From the NCBI GenBank assembly GCA_964600025.1, contig CAZRHJ010000008.1:1-54339 (forward strand): 54,339 bases of DNA, in the 5' to 3' direction. The first letter of the stretch is position 1, and each line of letters begins with the position of its first letter. Source of the stretch: JADFUS01 sp964600025 (GTDB lineage: Bacteria; Bacteroidota; Bacteroidia; Bacteroidales; Rikenellaceae). The translations under genes and the position numbers were made by a program. Below are positions 34,714 to 43,339 of this stretch, piece by piece. Under the pieces are notes generated by a model. The model was not told where the DNA came from, did no database searches, and saw nothing but the letters and a program-made list of their open reading frames with translations.

Positions 34714-36831
34714 ATGAACATAGAAAATAAAATATCTTTGTCGCTTAACATAGAGCAGTGGAGAGTAGATAATGCTCTAAAACTTATGTCTGAGGGAGCG
34801 ACAATTCCTTTTATCAGTCGTTATCGTAAAGAAGCAACGGGAGTATTGGACGAAGTACAGTTAGGCGAAATCAAAAAACTTTTTGATAAATTTACAGAAC
34901 TCGAAAAACGTCGTAAATTTGTAATAGACACAATCACCGAAAGTGGTTCAATGACAAACGAACTTCATATTCGACTTTTGGAGGTTACGGATATGGAAGT
35001 TTTGGAGGATTTGTATTTGCCCTACAAGCCAAAACGCCGTACACGTGCTACCATTGCACGTGAGGCAGGTTTAGAGCCACTTGCAAAATACCTTATGAAT
35101 CATTCAGAGCGTGAAATAGACTCTTATGCTCACAAATTCATTAACGATAGTATAGATAGCACCACCAAAGCGATAAACGGAGCAGAGGATATTGTAGCTG
35201 AATGGGTTAGCGAAAACTCGACTATCAGAGCTATTGTTCGTGATACTTTCCACCGTGAAGCCATTGTAAGTTCAAGAGCAGTAAAATCCAAAATGTCAGC
35301 ACAATCCAAATTCTCTGGCTATTACGAGTTTGACGAAGCACTCAAAAGAATAGCTCCAAACAGACTATTAGCACTGTTTAGAGGCGAGAATGAGGGGGAG
35401 CTGTCTTTGAAATTTAATATAGATACTGACAAAATATGTCAGCGTTTGGAGAGTTTTTATAGCAAAACTACACTGTTAAATACTTACAAATCTGCTGCAA
35501 TAATTGATAGTTACAAACGATTAATATCCCCTTCAATCGAAACTGAAATACGTGGCATATACAAATCAAAGGCAGATGACAGTGCAATCAAAATTTTCTC
35601 CGAAAATCTTAAACAGTTGCTACTTGCCTCACCTTTGGGCGAAAAATCAGTTTTGGCACTCGACCCGGGGTTTAGGACTGGTTGCAAATTAGTTTGCTTG
35701 GATTCAAATGGAAATTTGGTTCATAACGAAACTATTTACCCACACGAACCCAAAAACGAGTGGGCAATGGCACAAAAGAAAATATCTCGATTGGTGGAAA
35801 CCTACAAAATTCAAGCCATAGCAATAGGCGACGGAACAGCAGGACGAGAAACCGAAAAACTCATAAAATCCATTCATTTTAATACAAATATTGAAGTGTA
35901 TGTGGTGAGCGAGGACGGAGCGTCAATCTATTCTGCATCGAGTGTGGCTCGTGAGGAATTTCCAGACTATGATGTAACTGTTAGAGGAGCAGTTTCGATA
36001 GGCAGACGACTTATAGACCCTCTTGCAGAACTTGTCAAAATCGACCCAAAATCATTGGGAGTAGGCGAGTACCAACACGATGTAGAGCAGTCAAAACTCA
36101 AATCTGAGTTAGATTTTGTGGTTGAGAGTTGCGTAAATAGAGTAGGAGTGAACCTAAATACAGCGTCATACCATATATTGACTTATATTTCTGGAATTGG
36201 TGCAACACTTGCCAAAAACATTACCTCTTACCGAGCTGAAAATGGAGATTTTAATTCCAGAGCCGAACTTTTGAACGTTCCACGTTTGGGTAAAAAGGTT
36301 TTTGAACAAGCAGCAGGTTTTTTGAGAATTAAAAATGGTTCAGAGCCTTTGGACGCAAGTTCTCTACACCCAGAAAACTATGCTTTGGTTCGCAAAATTG
36401 CAAAAGATTTATCGGTGGACTGCAAAGAGTTGATAGGCAACAAAACTCTTTTAGAAAATATTGATATAAATAAATATATAGACAAAAAAGTAGGAGAAAT
36501 AACCCTTCGAGATATTATCAAGGAATTAGAAAAACCCTCGTTAGACCCTCGCACCAAAGCCAAAGCGTTTGAATTTGCCGAAGATGTTAGCTCCCTTTCG
36601 GATTTGACAGTTGGCAGAGTTTTGGAAGGAATCGTAACAAACATTACATCTTTTGGTGCGTTTGTGGATATAGGTATCAAACAAGACGGATTGGTACACA
36701 TTTCCCAAATGTGCGATAAGTTTATTTCTTCGCCTACGGAGGTAGTAAAACTGCACCAAGTAGTCAAAGTAAAAGTTTTGGAAATAGACTCCGAACGAAA
36801 ACGCTTATCATTGTCTATGAAGGGTGTTTAA
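34714..36831 (+). CDS. tex: Tex-family transcription accessory / RNA-binding protein
   Basis: 705 residues. Order of domains: N-terminal helical HTH region (GATIPFISRYRKEATG, LYLPYKPKRRTRAT), YqgF/RNase H-like domain (VLALDPGFRTGCKLVCLD, AIGDGTAGRETE, VSEDGASIYSAS), helix-hairpin-helix repeats (LTYISGIGATLAKNI, LLNVPRLGKKVFEQAAGF) and an S1 domain (VLEGIVTNITSFGAFVDIG, DGLVHISQM) at the end. It is a conserved nucleic-acid-binding protein acting on transcription elongation. The stop overlaps the convergent recombinase gene. A -7-like TAAATTCG (34686) precedes it. Confidence 0.95.
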   Translation: MNIENKISLSLNIEQWRVDNALKLMSEGATIPFISRYRKEATGVLDEVQLGEIKKLFDKFTELEKRRKFVIDTITESGSMTNELHIRLLEVTDMEVLEDLYLPYKPKRRTRATIAREAGLEPLAKYLMNHSEREIDSYAHKFINDSIDSTTKAINGAEDIVAEWVSENSTIRAIVRDTFHREAIVSSRAVKSKMSAQSKFSGYYEFDEALKRIAPNRLLALFRGENEGELSLKFNIDTDKICQRLESFYSKTTLLNTYKSAAIIDSYKRLISPSIETEIRGIYKSKADDSAIKIFSENLKQLLLASPLGEKSVLALDPGFRTGCKLVCLDSNGNLVHNETIYPHEPKNEWAMAQKKISRLVETYKIQAIAIGDGTAGRETEKLIKSIHFNTNIEVYVVSEDGASIYSASSVAREEFPDYDVTVRGAVSIGRRLIDPLAELVKIDPKSLGVGEYQHDVEQSKLKSELDFVVESCVNRVGVNLNTASYHILTYISGIGATLAKNITSYRAENGDFNSRAELLNVPRLGKKVFEQAAGFLRIKNGSEPLDASSLHPENYALVRKIAKDLSVDCKELIGNKTLLENIDINKYIDKKVGEITLRDIIKELEKPSLDPRTKAKAFEFAEDVSSLSDLTVGRVLEGIVTNITSFGAFVDIGIKQDGLVHISQMCDKFISSPTEVVKLHQVVKVKVLEIDSERKRLSLSMKGV

Positions 36832-37727
36832 TGCTTGTCGTTAAGAGGGTGATTAGCCTCAATAACTTGTCGTTTGTAAGATGTGTCAAGGTGGGTGTAT
36901 ATTTCGGTTGTAACGATACTTTCGTGACCCAAAATTTCTTGTAATAACCTAATATCTACACCTGCTGTTACCAAATCTGTTGCAAACGTATGCCTAAAAC
37001 TATGTGGAGAAATAGCTCTTGTAATACCAGCTTCTCTGCATAGTTTTTTGATTAACATAAAAATCATTTCTCGTGTAAGTGCTTTACCTCGATTGTTCAG
37101 AAACACAGTGTCGTTATTAGAAATATTCCCCAGACTATTTCTGTAATTTTGAATATTTTGAAGAGTATTTTCGTTGATAGGAACAAGCCTTTCCTTATCT
37201 CCTTTACCCACCACACGAATAAATCCATCTTTTGCAAAAATATCATTGTTTTTAAGTCCAACCAATTCGCTTACCCTTATTCCAGTGCTATAAAGCGTAT
37301 CAATTATTGCAAGATTACGAAGTCCAACCCAGTTTGTATGTTCTTTTGCTCTATCAAATATCCTAATAAGTTCGTCAGATGAAATAGTTTCTGGTATTTT
37401 GCGATTGATTTTTGGAGTATCAATCTTGTCCATTGGAGATTCTTCAATTTTGTCGTAAATCATCAGATAATTAAAAAAACTTCTTATTCCAGATATTTTG
37501 CGTGATTGCGAACTTTTTATAATATTATTGTCTTTGGAAATATGTATCAAATACTGTTCGATTATCTCGTGAGAAATGTTTTCTATATTGAGGTTCAAAT
37601 CGCTATCTTTTAGATAAACAAAAAACTCGTTAATATCTGACATATAAGCCTCTACGCTATTGCGTGACAGCTTTTTGACAAGAGTTAGAAAACTTTTATA
37701 ATCCTGTAATTCTTCTTCCAAATTCAT
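36828..37727 (-). CDS. xerD: Tyrosine recombinase, XerC/XerD type
   Basis: 299 residues, the length of XerC/D. The N-terminal SAM-like domain (1-100) is followed by the catalytic domain with Arg151 (STGIRVSEL), Lys175 (GKGDKERLVP), H242-x2-R245 (HSFRH), His268 (LGHES) and Tyr277 (TEIYTH), all present. It resolves chromosome dimers at dif with a partner. XerD is favoured over XerC by overall resemblance, but this is not certain. It is a chromosomal-type gene, not obviously a mobile integrase. The 3' end overlaps tex by a few bases; its promoter is back-to-back with that of the S37 peptidase. Confidence 0.9.
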   Translation of the reverse strand: MNLEEELQDYKSFLTLVKKLSRNSVEAYMSDINEFFVYLKDSDLNLNIENISHEIIEQYLIHISKDNNIIKSSQSRKISGIRSFFNYLMIYDKIEESPMDKIDTPKINRKIPETISSDELIRIFDRAKEHTNWVGLRNLAIIDTLYSTGIRVSELVGLKNNDIFAKDGFIRVVGKGDKERLVPINENTLQNIQNYRNSLGNISNNDTVFLNNRGKALTREMIFMLIKKLCREAGITRAISPHSFRHTFATDLVTAGVDIRLLQEILGHESIVTTEIYTHLDTSYKRQVIEANHPLNDKH

Positions 37728-37753
37728 CTTTTAATATTTATCTTGATATTTAG

Positions 37754-37773
37754 CAAAGATAATCATATCTTTG
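37754..37773. promoter_or_regulatory. Back-to-back -7 boxes for xerD and the S37 peptidase
   Basis: Leftward TATCTTTG (37761-37754) has a TTG at 37786-37784, spaced 22. Rightward TATCTTTG (37766-37773) has a TTG at 37743-37745, spaced 20. Each -33 box therefore lies beyond the other's -7 box, so the two promoters interlock. Confidence 0.6.
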
Positions 37774-37806
37774 TGAAATTGAACAATCAAAAATAATAAA
37801 TTTAAT

Positions 37807-39144
37807 ATGGTTAATTTTTCTAAAATTATGTTAGTAGCATTAACGCTACTATTTTTAGGTGTTACAACTTCGAGTGTATATGCCGCACAAACAACAAACA
37901 AGAAAGCCAAAACTGAGCTTTACAAAAAGTTAAAATCTCTTGAAGGAGTAGTTTCGGTAGAGGCTATGGATACAGAGTTTTTCAAAGAAAAGTACAAAGT
38001 AGTAATTACTCAATTAATCGACCCAAAAAATCCAAAAATTGGTACATTTACACAGCGTTTCTTTGTATCACACAATGATTTATCTCTTCCAGTAGTTTTC
38101 GTAACAGAGGGATATACAGCAAAATATGCTGAAAGACCTGCATACCGTGACGAGATTTCTAAGAAATTAGGTTGCAATTTAGTAGTTGTAGAGCATCGTT
38201 ATTTTGCAGAGAGTGTTCCAAACGCTCCTTGGAAATATATGACAGGTTTTAACGCTGCAAACGACCTTCACAAAATCAACCAATCACTTAGAACAATCTA
38301 TACAAACAAATTTATCACAACAGGAATTTCTAAGGGTGGTCAAACAACAATGTTATACAAAACATATTTCCCAAATGATGCAGATATTTCTGTTCCATAC
38401 GTAGGCCCAATTTGTTTTGGTGTTGAAGACGGTCGTCACGAGCCATTTTTGGCAAATGTAGCTGGAACTGCCGAGCAACGTAAAATTATTCTTGATTTCC
38501 AAAAAGAAGTTTTGCGTCGTAGAGCAAAAATGATTCCAATGCTACAAAAATTTGTTGAAGAGAAAAAATTTGAGTTTGAAGATACTCCACTTGATGCAGT
38601 TTTGGATTACTGTGTATTAGAATATCCATTTGCTTTCTGGCAATGGGGCAACGACATCAAAACTATTCCTGCACTTGATGCAAGTGACGAAGTTTTGTTT
38701 AACGAGATAGCAAAAACATCTGGTGGTGCAGATTATTTTGCAAATATGGGCGATACAGCTCCTTTCTTTGTTCAAGCAGCACAAGACTTAGGTTATTATG
38801 GTTATGATGTTAAGCCTTTTAAAGGTCTTATGACTATTAAATCTACAAAAGGTTATTTGCACAAAATCTTCTTGCCAAAAGATGCTAAAAATGCAAAATT
38901 CAACCACCAGCTACACAAAGATATGTATAGCTACCTTAAAAAGAACGACCCTAAAATGATTTTTGTTTACGGCGAGTGGGACCCTTGGACAGCAGCTGCT
39001 CCAAAAGACTTCTTGTTTGAAGGCAAAACTAATATGATGATGTGTCTTGACCCAGAGGGTAGCCACAGAGCAAGAATTGCAACTCTTCCACAAGAAATGC
39101 AAGACAAAGTTTGGGCTACAATCCAAAAATGGTTGGCAGAATAA
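37807..39144 (+). CDS. Exported serine peptidase, S37-type aminopeptidase
   Basis: 445 residues with a signal peptide (IMLVALTLLFLGVTTSSVYA). Alpha/beta hydrolase-type peptidase with nucleophile Ser173 in TTGISKGGQT, Asp392 in YGEWDPWTAA and His420 in EGSHRAR, a spacing that fits family S37 (tripeptidyl aminopeptidase of Streptomyces and its Bacteroidetes relatives). RFFVSHNDLSLPVVFVTEGY and VVEHRYF further support it. It would cleave peptides from their N-terminus in the periplasm, useful to an amino-acid fermenter. It is followed by its own terminator. Confidence 0.8.
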   Translation: MVNFSKIMLVALTLLFLGVTTSSVYAAQTTNKKAKTELYKKLKSLEGVVSVEAMDTEFFKEKYKVVITQLIDPKNPKIGTFTQRFFVSHNDLSLPVVFVTEGYTAKYAERPAYRDEISKKLGCNLVVVEHRYFAESVPNAPWKYMTGFNAANDLHKINQSLRTIYTNKFITTGISKGGQTTMLYKTYFPNDADISVPYVGPICFGVEDGRHEPFLANVAGTAEQRKIILDFQKEVLRRRAKMIPMLQKFVEEKKFEFEDTPLDAVLDYCVLEYPFAFWQWGNDIKTIPALDASDEVLFNEIAKTSGGADYFANMGDTAPFFVQAAQDLGYYGYDVKPFKGLMTIKSTKGYLHKIFLPKDAKNAKFNHQLHKDMYSYLKKNDPKMIFVYGEWDPWTAAAPKDFLFEGKTNMMMCLDPEGSHRARIATLPQEMQDKVWATIQKWLAE

Positions 39145-39163
39145 ATAATTTTTTAAATATTAT

Positions 39164-39197
39164 AATAGGTCGCTTTAACTAAGCGACCTATTTTTTT
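39164..39197 (+). terminator. Terminator after the S37 peptidase
   Basis: A perfect 12-bp stem (39164-39175 with 39181-39192) and T run. Its tract merges with the prmA promoter (TATATTTG at 39199-39206). Confidence 0.8.
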
Positions 39198-39198
39198 G

Positions 39199-39206
39199 TA
39201 TATTTG
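39199..39206 (+). promoter_or_regulatory. -7 box of prmA
   Basis: TATATTTG lies 17 bp before the prmA ATG and directly after the preceding terminator. Confidence 0.5.
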
Positions 39207-39223
39207 TAGAAAATTTTAAAATT

Positions 39224-40063
39224 ATGAATTACGTAGAATATAAAATTTCATTTAATAAATACCTATCTGACGATGATAGTGGAATGTTAATTGCAGAGTT
39301 AGGGGATTTGGGTTTTGAGAGTTTTGTGGAGGAAGATTTAGCGTTATTTGCTTATATTCCCGACAATATTTTGATTAAATGCCAAGAGGATATCGAACAT
39401 TATTTATCCCAAAAACCTTATTCTATCCAAAACATCGAAAAACAAGAAATAGTTCAACAAAATTGGAATGCACTATGGGAAAGTAATTTCTCACCCTCAG
39501 AGATAAACGAAAAATGTTGGGTAATTGCTCCATTTCACGAGTCGAAGGGTGTAGAATATGAAGTAGTGATTATGCCAAAAATGTCTTTCGGTACAGGTAA
39601 CCACGAAACCACACGTTTGATGATGAACGATATTTTTAATATTGGAGTAGAAGGCAAAGTTGGTTTGGATATGGGCTGTGGAACTGGCGTATTGGGGATT
39701 TTGGCAGCAATGTTGGGTGCAAAACACGTAGATAGCATAGATATTGACCAGTGGGCTTACGAAAATGCTTTAGAAAATGCTCAATCTAACAATGTTCAAG
39801 ACAAATTGTCTATTTTTGTGGGCGATGCCTCTTTGCTCAAAGACCAACGCTATGATTTTATTTTGGCAAATATCAATCGTAATATTTTGCTAAATGATAT
39901 GCAAAAATATTACTCTGTTATGAACGAAGGAGCAACAATTTCGTTTAGTGGATTTTTGGAATCAGATATTGATATTCTTCGCCAAAAGGCCGAGGAAATT
40001 GGGCTGAAATATGTTTTGAATACTCACTACGAAAAATGGCAAATGTTGCGTTTTATGAAGTAG
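39224..40063 (+). CDS. prmA: Ribosomal protein L11 methyltransferase
   Basis: 279 residues. Short N-terminal substrate-recognition domain (YVEYKISFNKYLSDD, DLGFESFVEED), then the SAM methyltransferase with FGTGNHETTRLMM, motif I VGLDMGCGTGVLGILAAMLGAK, SIDIDQWAYENALENAQSNN and the NPPY-like ILANINRNIL. It trimethylates lysines of ribosomal protein L11. Monocistronic, with promoter and terminator on both sides. Confidence 0.95.
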   Translation: MNYVEYKISFNKYLSDDDSGMLIAELGDLGFESFVEEDLALFAYIPDNILIKCQEDIEHYLSQKPYSIQNIEKQEIVQQNWNALWESNFSPSEINEKCWVIAPFHESKGVEYEVVIMPKMSFGTGNHETTRLMMNDIFNIGVEGKVGLDMGCGTGVLGILAAMLGAKHVDSIDIDQWAYENALENAQSNNVQDKLSIFVGDASLLKDQRYDFILANINRNILLNDMQKYYSVMNEGATISFSGFLESDIDILRQKAEEIGLKYVLNTHYEKWQMLRFMK

Positions 40064-40120
40064 TTTTATTTAGTAATAAATAGTATAAATATCTTAAAAT
40101 AGTATTTTTTCAAATCATTG

Positions 40121-40149
40121 AAGCCACACCTTTATGTGTGGCTTTTTTC
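40121..40149 (+). terminator. Terminator after prmA
   Basis: A 9-bp GC-rich stem (40121-40129 with 40136-40144) and T run. The rest of the 304-bp gap to the next gene is AT-rich and holds the promoter of the lysine operon; no ORF is seen. Confidence 0.8.
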
Positions 40150-40269
40150 ATATAAATGTTTATAATAAAACAGTAGTGTTTTAAAATAACACAAGTGTGA
40201 AATATTTTGTGTTGTGTGAATTATTTAACACTTACAAAACTTAAAAGTGAAAAATAAATACAAAAAAGC

Positions 40270-40300
40270 TTTGTATATACGATATTTATAAATAAATTTG
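40270..40300 (+). promoter_or_regulatory. Promoter of the lysine fermentation operon
   Basis: TTTG (40270-40273), a 19-bp spacer and TAAATTTG (40293-40300) match the Bacteroidetes consensus TTTG-N19-TAnnTTTG exactly. It is the strongest promoter by eye in the window. The leader to ATG 40368 is about 60 bases, with no clear riboswitch fold. Confidence 0.8.
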
Positions 40301-40367
40301 CAAAAAGTAAAGTGTTTAGTCGAATATACTAAAAAGACAAATAATAATAAAATAAATAATTGAGCTT

Positions 40368-41024
40368 ATGAAGTCAAAAGTAACAAGTTTGGAAACAGTT
40401 ATGCCTTTAATTAAAGACGGTATGACTATTATGTTTGGCGGATTCCTAAAATTAGGTTTTGCCGAAACAATAATTGATGAAATTATCAAAAAAGGAGTAA
40501 AAGATATTACTATTATCTCAAACGATACTGCTTATGATAATGTTGCAATAGGTAAACTAATTTGCAACGGTCAAGTTAAAAAAATGATTACTTCATACAT
40601 TGGTCTAAATGCTACTTCGGTAAATATGAAAAACGAAGGCACACTTGACGTTGAGTTTTGTCCACAAGGCACTTTGGCTGAAAGAGTAAGAGCTGGTGGT
40701 GCTGGTCTTGGTGGTGTTTTGACACAAACTGGTCTAAATACTATCTATGCTGAGGGCAAAGATAAATTGACTATTGATGGAGTAGAGTACATTCTTGAAA
40801 AACCTTTGAAAGCTGACTTATCTATTATCAAAGCATCTATTGGCGACAAAGCTGGTAACCTTATCTACAAAGGTACTTCTCGTAACTTCAACCCACTTAT
40901 GGCTACTGCTGGTGAAGTTGTTATCGTTGAGATAGACGAAATCAAAGAAATTGGCGAATTAGACCCTAATTTCATTCACACTCCAGCAGCGTATATTGAC
41001 TACGTTATTCAATCACAAAAATAA
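40368..41024 (+). CDS. atoD: Acetoacetate/butyrate CoA-transferase, subunit A
   Basis: 218 residues, family I CoA-transferase alpha subunit. Typical start SLETVMPLIKDGMTIMFGGFLKLGF, then ITIISNDTAYDNVAIGKL, CPQGTLAERVRAGGAGLGGVLTQTGLNT and KASIGDKAGNLIYKGTSRNFNPLMA. It moves CoA between butyryl-CoA or acetyl-CoA and acetoacetate, feeding the acetoacetate from Kce back into the pathway. Its partner subunit B is 8.4 kb away at 49405 in the same operon; usually the two are adjacent. Confidence 0.92.
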   Translation: MKSKVTSLETVMPLIKDGMTIMFGGFLKLGFAETIIDEIIKKGVKDITIISNDTAYDNVAIGKLICNGQVKKMITSYIGLNATSVNMKNEGTLDVEFCPQGTLAERVRAGGAGLGGVLTQTGLNTIYAEGKDKLTIDGVEYILEKPLKADLSIIKASIGDKAGNLIYKGTSRNFNPLMATAGEVVIVEIDEIKEIGELDPNFIHTPAAYIDYVIQSQK

Positions 41025-41044
41025 TCATTTAAAATACAGATAAT

Positions 41045-41425
41045 ATGAAATCAATGATAAGATTAAGAATGAGTGCACACGATGCTCATTACGGCGGAAA
41101 CTTAGTAGATGGTGCAAGAATGTTGCAATTATTTGGCGACGTAGCCACAGAACTTTTAATCCAAAATGATGGTGATGAAGGTTTGTTCTGTGCATACGAC
41201 AGCGTTGAGTTTTTAGCTCCTGTATTTGCAGGTGATTATATTGAGGCAGTTGGCGAAATCACAAACGTAGGCAACTCTTCACGCAAAATGAAATTTGAGG
41301 CACGTAAAGTTATTGCACCTCGTACAGATATTTCAGCATCAGCAGCAGATGTTCTTGCAGAACCAGTTGTTGTATGTAGAGCAACTGGTACTTGTGTAGT
41401 TCCAAAAAATTGTCAAAGAAAATAA
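41045..41425 (+). CDS. kal: 3-aminobutyryl-CoA ammonia-lyase
   Basis: 126 residues, single hotdog fold as in known Kal proteins. Segments SMIRLRMSAHDAHYGGNLVDGARMLQLFGD and CAYDSVEFLAPVFAGDYIEAVGEI fit the family. It removes ammonia from L-3-aminobutyryl-CoA to give crotonyl-CoA. It lies 20 bp after atoD and 9 bp before kce, matching lysine-fermentation clusters of Fusobacterium and clostridia. Confidence 0.93.
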   Translation: MKSMIRLRMSAHDAHYGGNLVDGARMLQLFGDVATELLIQNDGDEGLFCAYDSVEFLAPVFAGDYIEAVGEITNVGNSSRKMKFEARKVIAPRTDISASAADVLAEPVVVCRATGTCVVPKNCQRK

Positions 41426-41434
41426 TCTACCACT

Positions 41435-42253
41435 ATGGAAAAATTAATTATTACAGCAGCTATCTCTGGTGCAGAGGTTACTAAGGAGCATAATCCAGCA
41501 GTACCTTACACAGTAGAAGAATTTGTTAGAGAAGCAAAATCAGCTTATGACGCTGGTGCAAGTATTATCCACCTTCACGTACGTGAGGACGATGGTACTC
41601 CAACACAAGATAAAGCAAGATTTGAATTAATTATCAATGCTATCAAAGAGGTTTGTCCAGATGCTATTATCCAACCTTCAACAGGTGGTGCAGTAGGTAT
41701 GTCTAACGACGAGCGTTTGCAACCAACAGAATTAAAGCCAGAAATGGCAACGCTTGACTGTGGAACTTGTAACTTTGGTGGTGATGAAGTATTCGTAAAT
41801 ACAGAAAACACAATCAAATACTTTGGCGAGAGAATGATTAAATTAGGTATCAAACCTGAGGTAGAAGTTTTTGACAAAGGTATGATTGATGCTGCTCTTC
41901 GCCTTTCAAAAAAAGGTTTTATCAAAACTCCTATTCACTTTGACTTTGTTATGGGTGTAAACGGTGGTATTGATGGTGGACTACGTGACTTTATGTTTAT
42001 GCGTGGTTCAATTCCAGCAGATTCAACTTACACAGTAGCAGGTATTGGTCGTTACGAGTTTCCTTTGGCTGCCGCTGCAATTATTGACGGTGGACACGTT
42101 AGAGTTGGTTTTGAGGACAACGTATTCTTGTCAAAAGGCGTTATCGCAAAATCAAATGGCGAATTAGTAGAAAAAGTAGTTCGTTTGGCAAAAGAACTTG
42201 GTAGAGAAATTGCTACTCCTGCCGAAGCTCGCAAAATTCTTAGCTTACAATAA
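41435..42253 (+). CDS. kce: 3-keto-5-aminohexanoate cleavage enzyme
   Basis: 272 residues, BKACE-family TIM barrel. The zinc site His46-x-His48 (IIHLHVRED) sits at the same numbers as in the characterised Kce. ALRLSKKGFIKTPIHFDFVMGVNGGI and GHVRVGFEDNVF carry the other substrate- and metal-contacting residues. It condenses 3-keto-5-aminohexanoate with acetyl-CoA to give 3-aminobutyryl-CoA and acetoacetate. It is flanked by kal and kdd. Confidence 0.94.
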   Translation: MEKLIITAAISGAEVTKEHNPAVPYTVEEFVREAKSAYDAGASIIHLHVREDDGTPTQDKARFELIINAIKEVCPDAIIQPSTGGAVGMSNDERLQPTELKPEMATLDCGTCNFGGDEVFVNTENTIKYFGERMIKLGIKPEVEVFDKGMIDAALRLSKKGFIKTPIHFDFVMGVNGGIDGGLRDFMFMRGSIPADSTYTVAGIGRYEFPLAAAAIIDGGHVRVGFEDNVFLSKGVIAKSNGELVEKVVRLAKELGREIATPAEARKILSLQ

Positions 42254-42287
42254 ACATTAATATAAACAAATAAAACACATTACAGAT

Positions 42288-43331
42288 ATGCAAAAGCAAG
42301 GTAACAAATACGGTATTCACCGTGTAATAGAACCAAAAGGTGTTCTTCCACAACCAGCAAACAAAATAGATAACAATATGGACGAAATCTATGATAACGA
42401 AATCTTGATTGACGTTCAAACCCTAAATATCGACTCTGCATCTTTTACTCAAATTGAGGAACAAGCAGGTGGCGACAAAGCAAAAATTGCTGAAATTATG
42501 ATGGGTATTGTAGAAAAACAAGGTAAACACCGCAACCCTGTTACAGGTTCAGGTGGTATGTTGTTAGGTACAGTAGAAAAAATTGGTGATGCACTTAAAG
42601 GCAAAATTGATTTGAAAGAAGGCGACAAAATCGCAACTTTGGTATCTTTGTCTTTGACTCCACTTCGTATCGACAAAATCAAAGATATCCGTCCTGACAT
42701 CGACCAAGTTGATATCGACGGTAAAGCTATTTTGTTTGAAAGTGGTATTTACGCAAAAATCCCTACTGACCTTCCAGAAAACTTAGCATTGTCTGCACTT
42801 GACGTTGCTGGTGCTCCTGCCCAAACTGCAAAACTTGTTAAACCAGGAGATACAGTTCTTATCATTGGTGCTGGTGGTAAATCTGGTATGCTTTGTTGCT
42901 ACGAGGCTAAAAAACGTGCTGGTGTTACTGGTAAAGTTATTGGTTTGTGCCACAGTGAACGTTCAACAAAACGTCTTCAAGACCTTGGTTTCTGCGACTA
43001 TGTATTCTCTGCTGATGCAACTCAACCAGTTTCAGTTTTGGAAAAAATCACAGAACTTACAAACGGTGAAATGTGTGATGTAACTATCAACAACGTAAAC
43101 ATTACAGATACAGAGATGACAAGTATTCTTTGTACTAAAAACGTTGGTGTAGTTTACTTCTTCTCAATGGCTACAAGCTTTACAAAAGCTGCTTTGGGAG
43201 CTGAGGGTGTTGGTAGTGATGTTACAATGATTGTTGGTAACGGTTACACTAAGGGACACGCTGAAATTACACTACAAGAATTAAGAGAGAGCGAAGCTCT
43301 ACGTAAAATTTTCACAGAACTATACGCTTAA
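42288..43331 (+). CDS. kdd: L-erythro-3,5-diaminohexanoate dehydrogenase
   Basis: 347 residues. Start MQKQGNKYGIHRVIEPKGVLPQ is family-specific. The Rossmann site is DTVLIIGAGGKSGMLCCYEAK, and VTGSGGMLLGTVEKIG and LPENLALSALDVAGAPAQT are conserved. It deaminates 3,5-diaminohexanoate with NAD+ to 3-keto-5-aminohexanoate. It lies between kce and kamA. Confidence 0.94.
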   Translation: MQKQGNKYGIHRVIEPKGVLPQPANKIDNNMDEIYDNEILIDVQTLNIDSASFTQIEEQAGGDKAKIAEIMMGIVEKQGKHRNPVTGSGGMLLGTVEKIGDALKGKIDLKEGDKIATLVSLSLTPLRIDKIKDIRPDIDQVDIDGKAILFESGIYAKIPTDLPENLALSALDVAGAPAQTAKLVKPGDTVLIIGAGGKSGMLCCYEAKKRAGVTGKVIGLCHSERSTKRLQDLGFCDYVFSADATQPVSVLEKITELTNGEMCDVTINNVNITDTEMTSILCTKNVGVVYFFSMATSFTKAALGAEGVGSDVTMIVGNGYTKGHAEITLQELRESEALRKIFTELYA

Positions 43332-43339
43332 TTAAAATT

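Noticed and set aside
36378..36767. Open frame opposite tex
   Set aside because: Shadow of the tex coding frame with no family features; same holds for other long opposite-strand frames under real genes, e.g. 53465-53896, 51757-52191 and 49389-49997.
36828..37727. Integrase of a mobile island carrying the T6SS or lysine operon
   Set aside because: Length and motifs fit chromosomal XerC/D; no tRNA attachment site, direct repeats or other mobile genes are around it.
40150..40367. Lysine or B12 riboswitch in the operon leader
   Set aside because: The leader after the promoter is only about 60 bases, AT-rich, with no conserved riboswitch elements visible.
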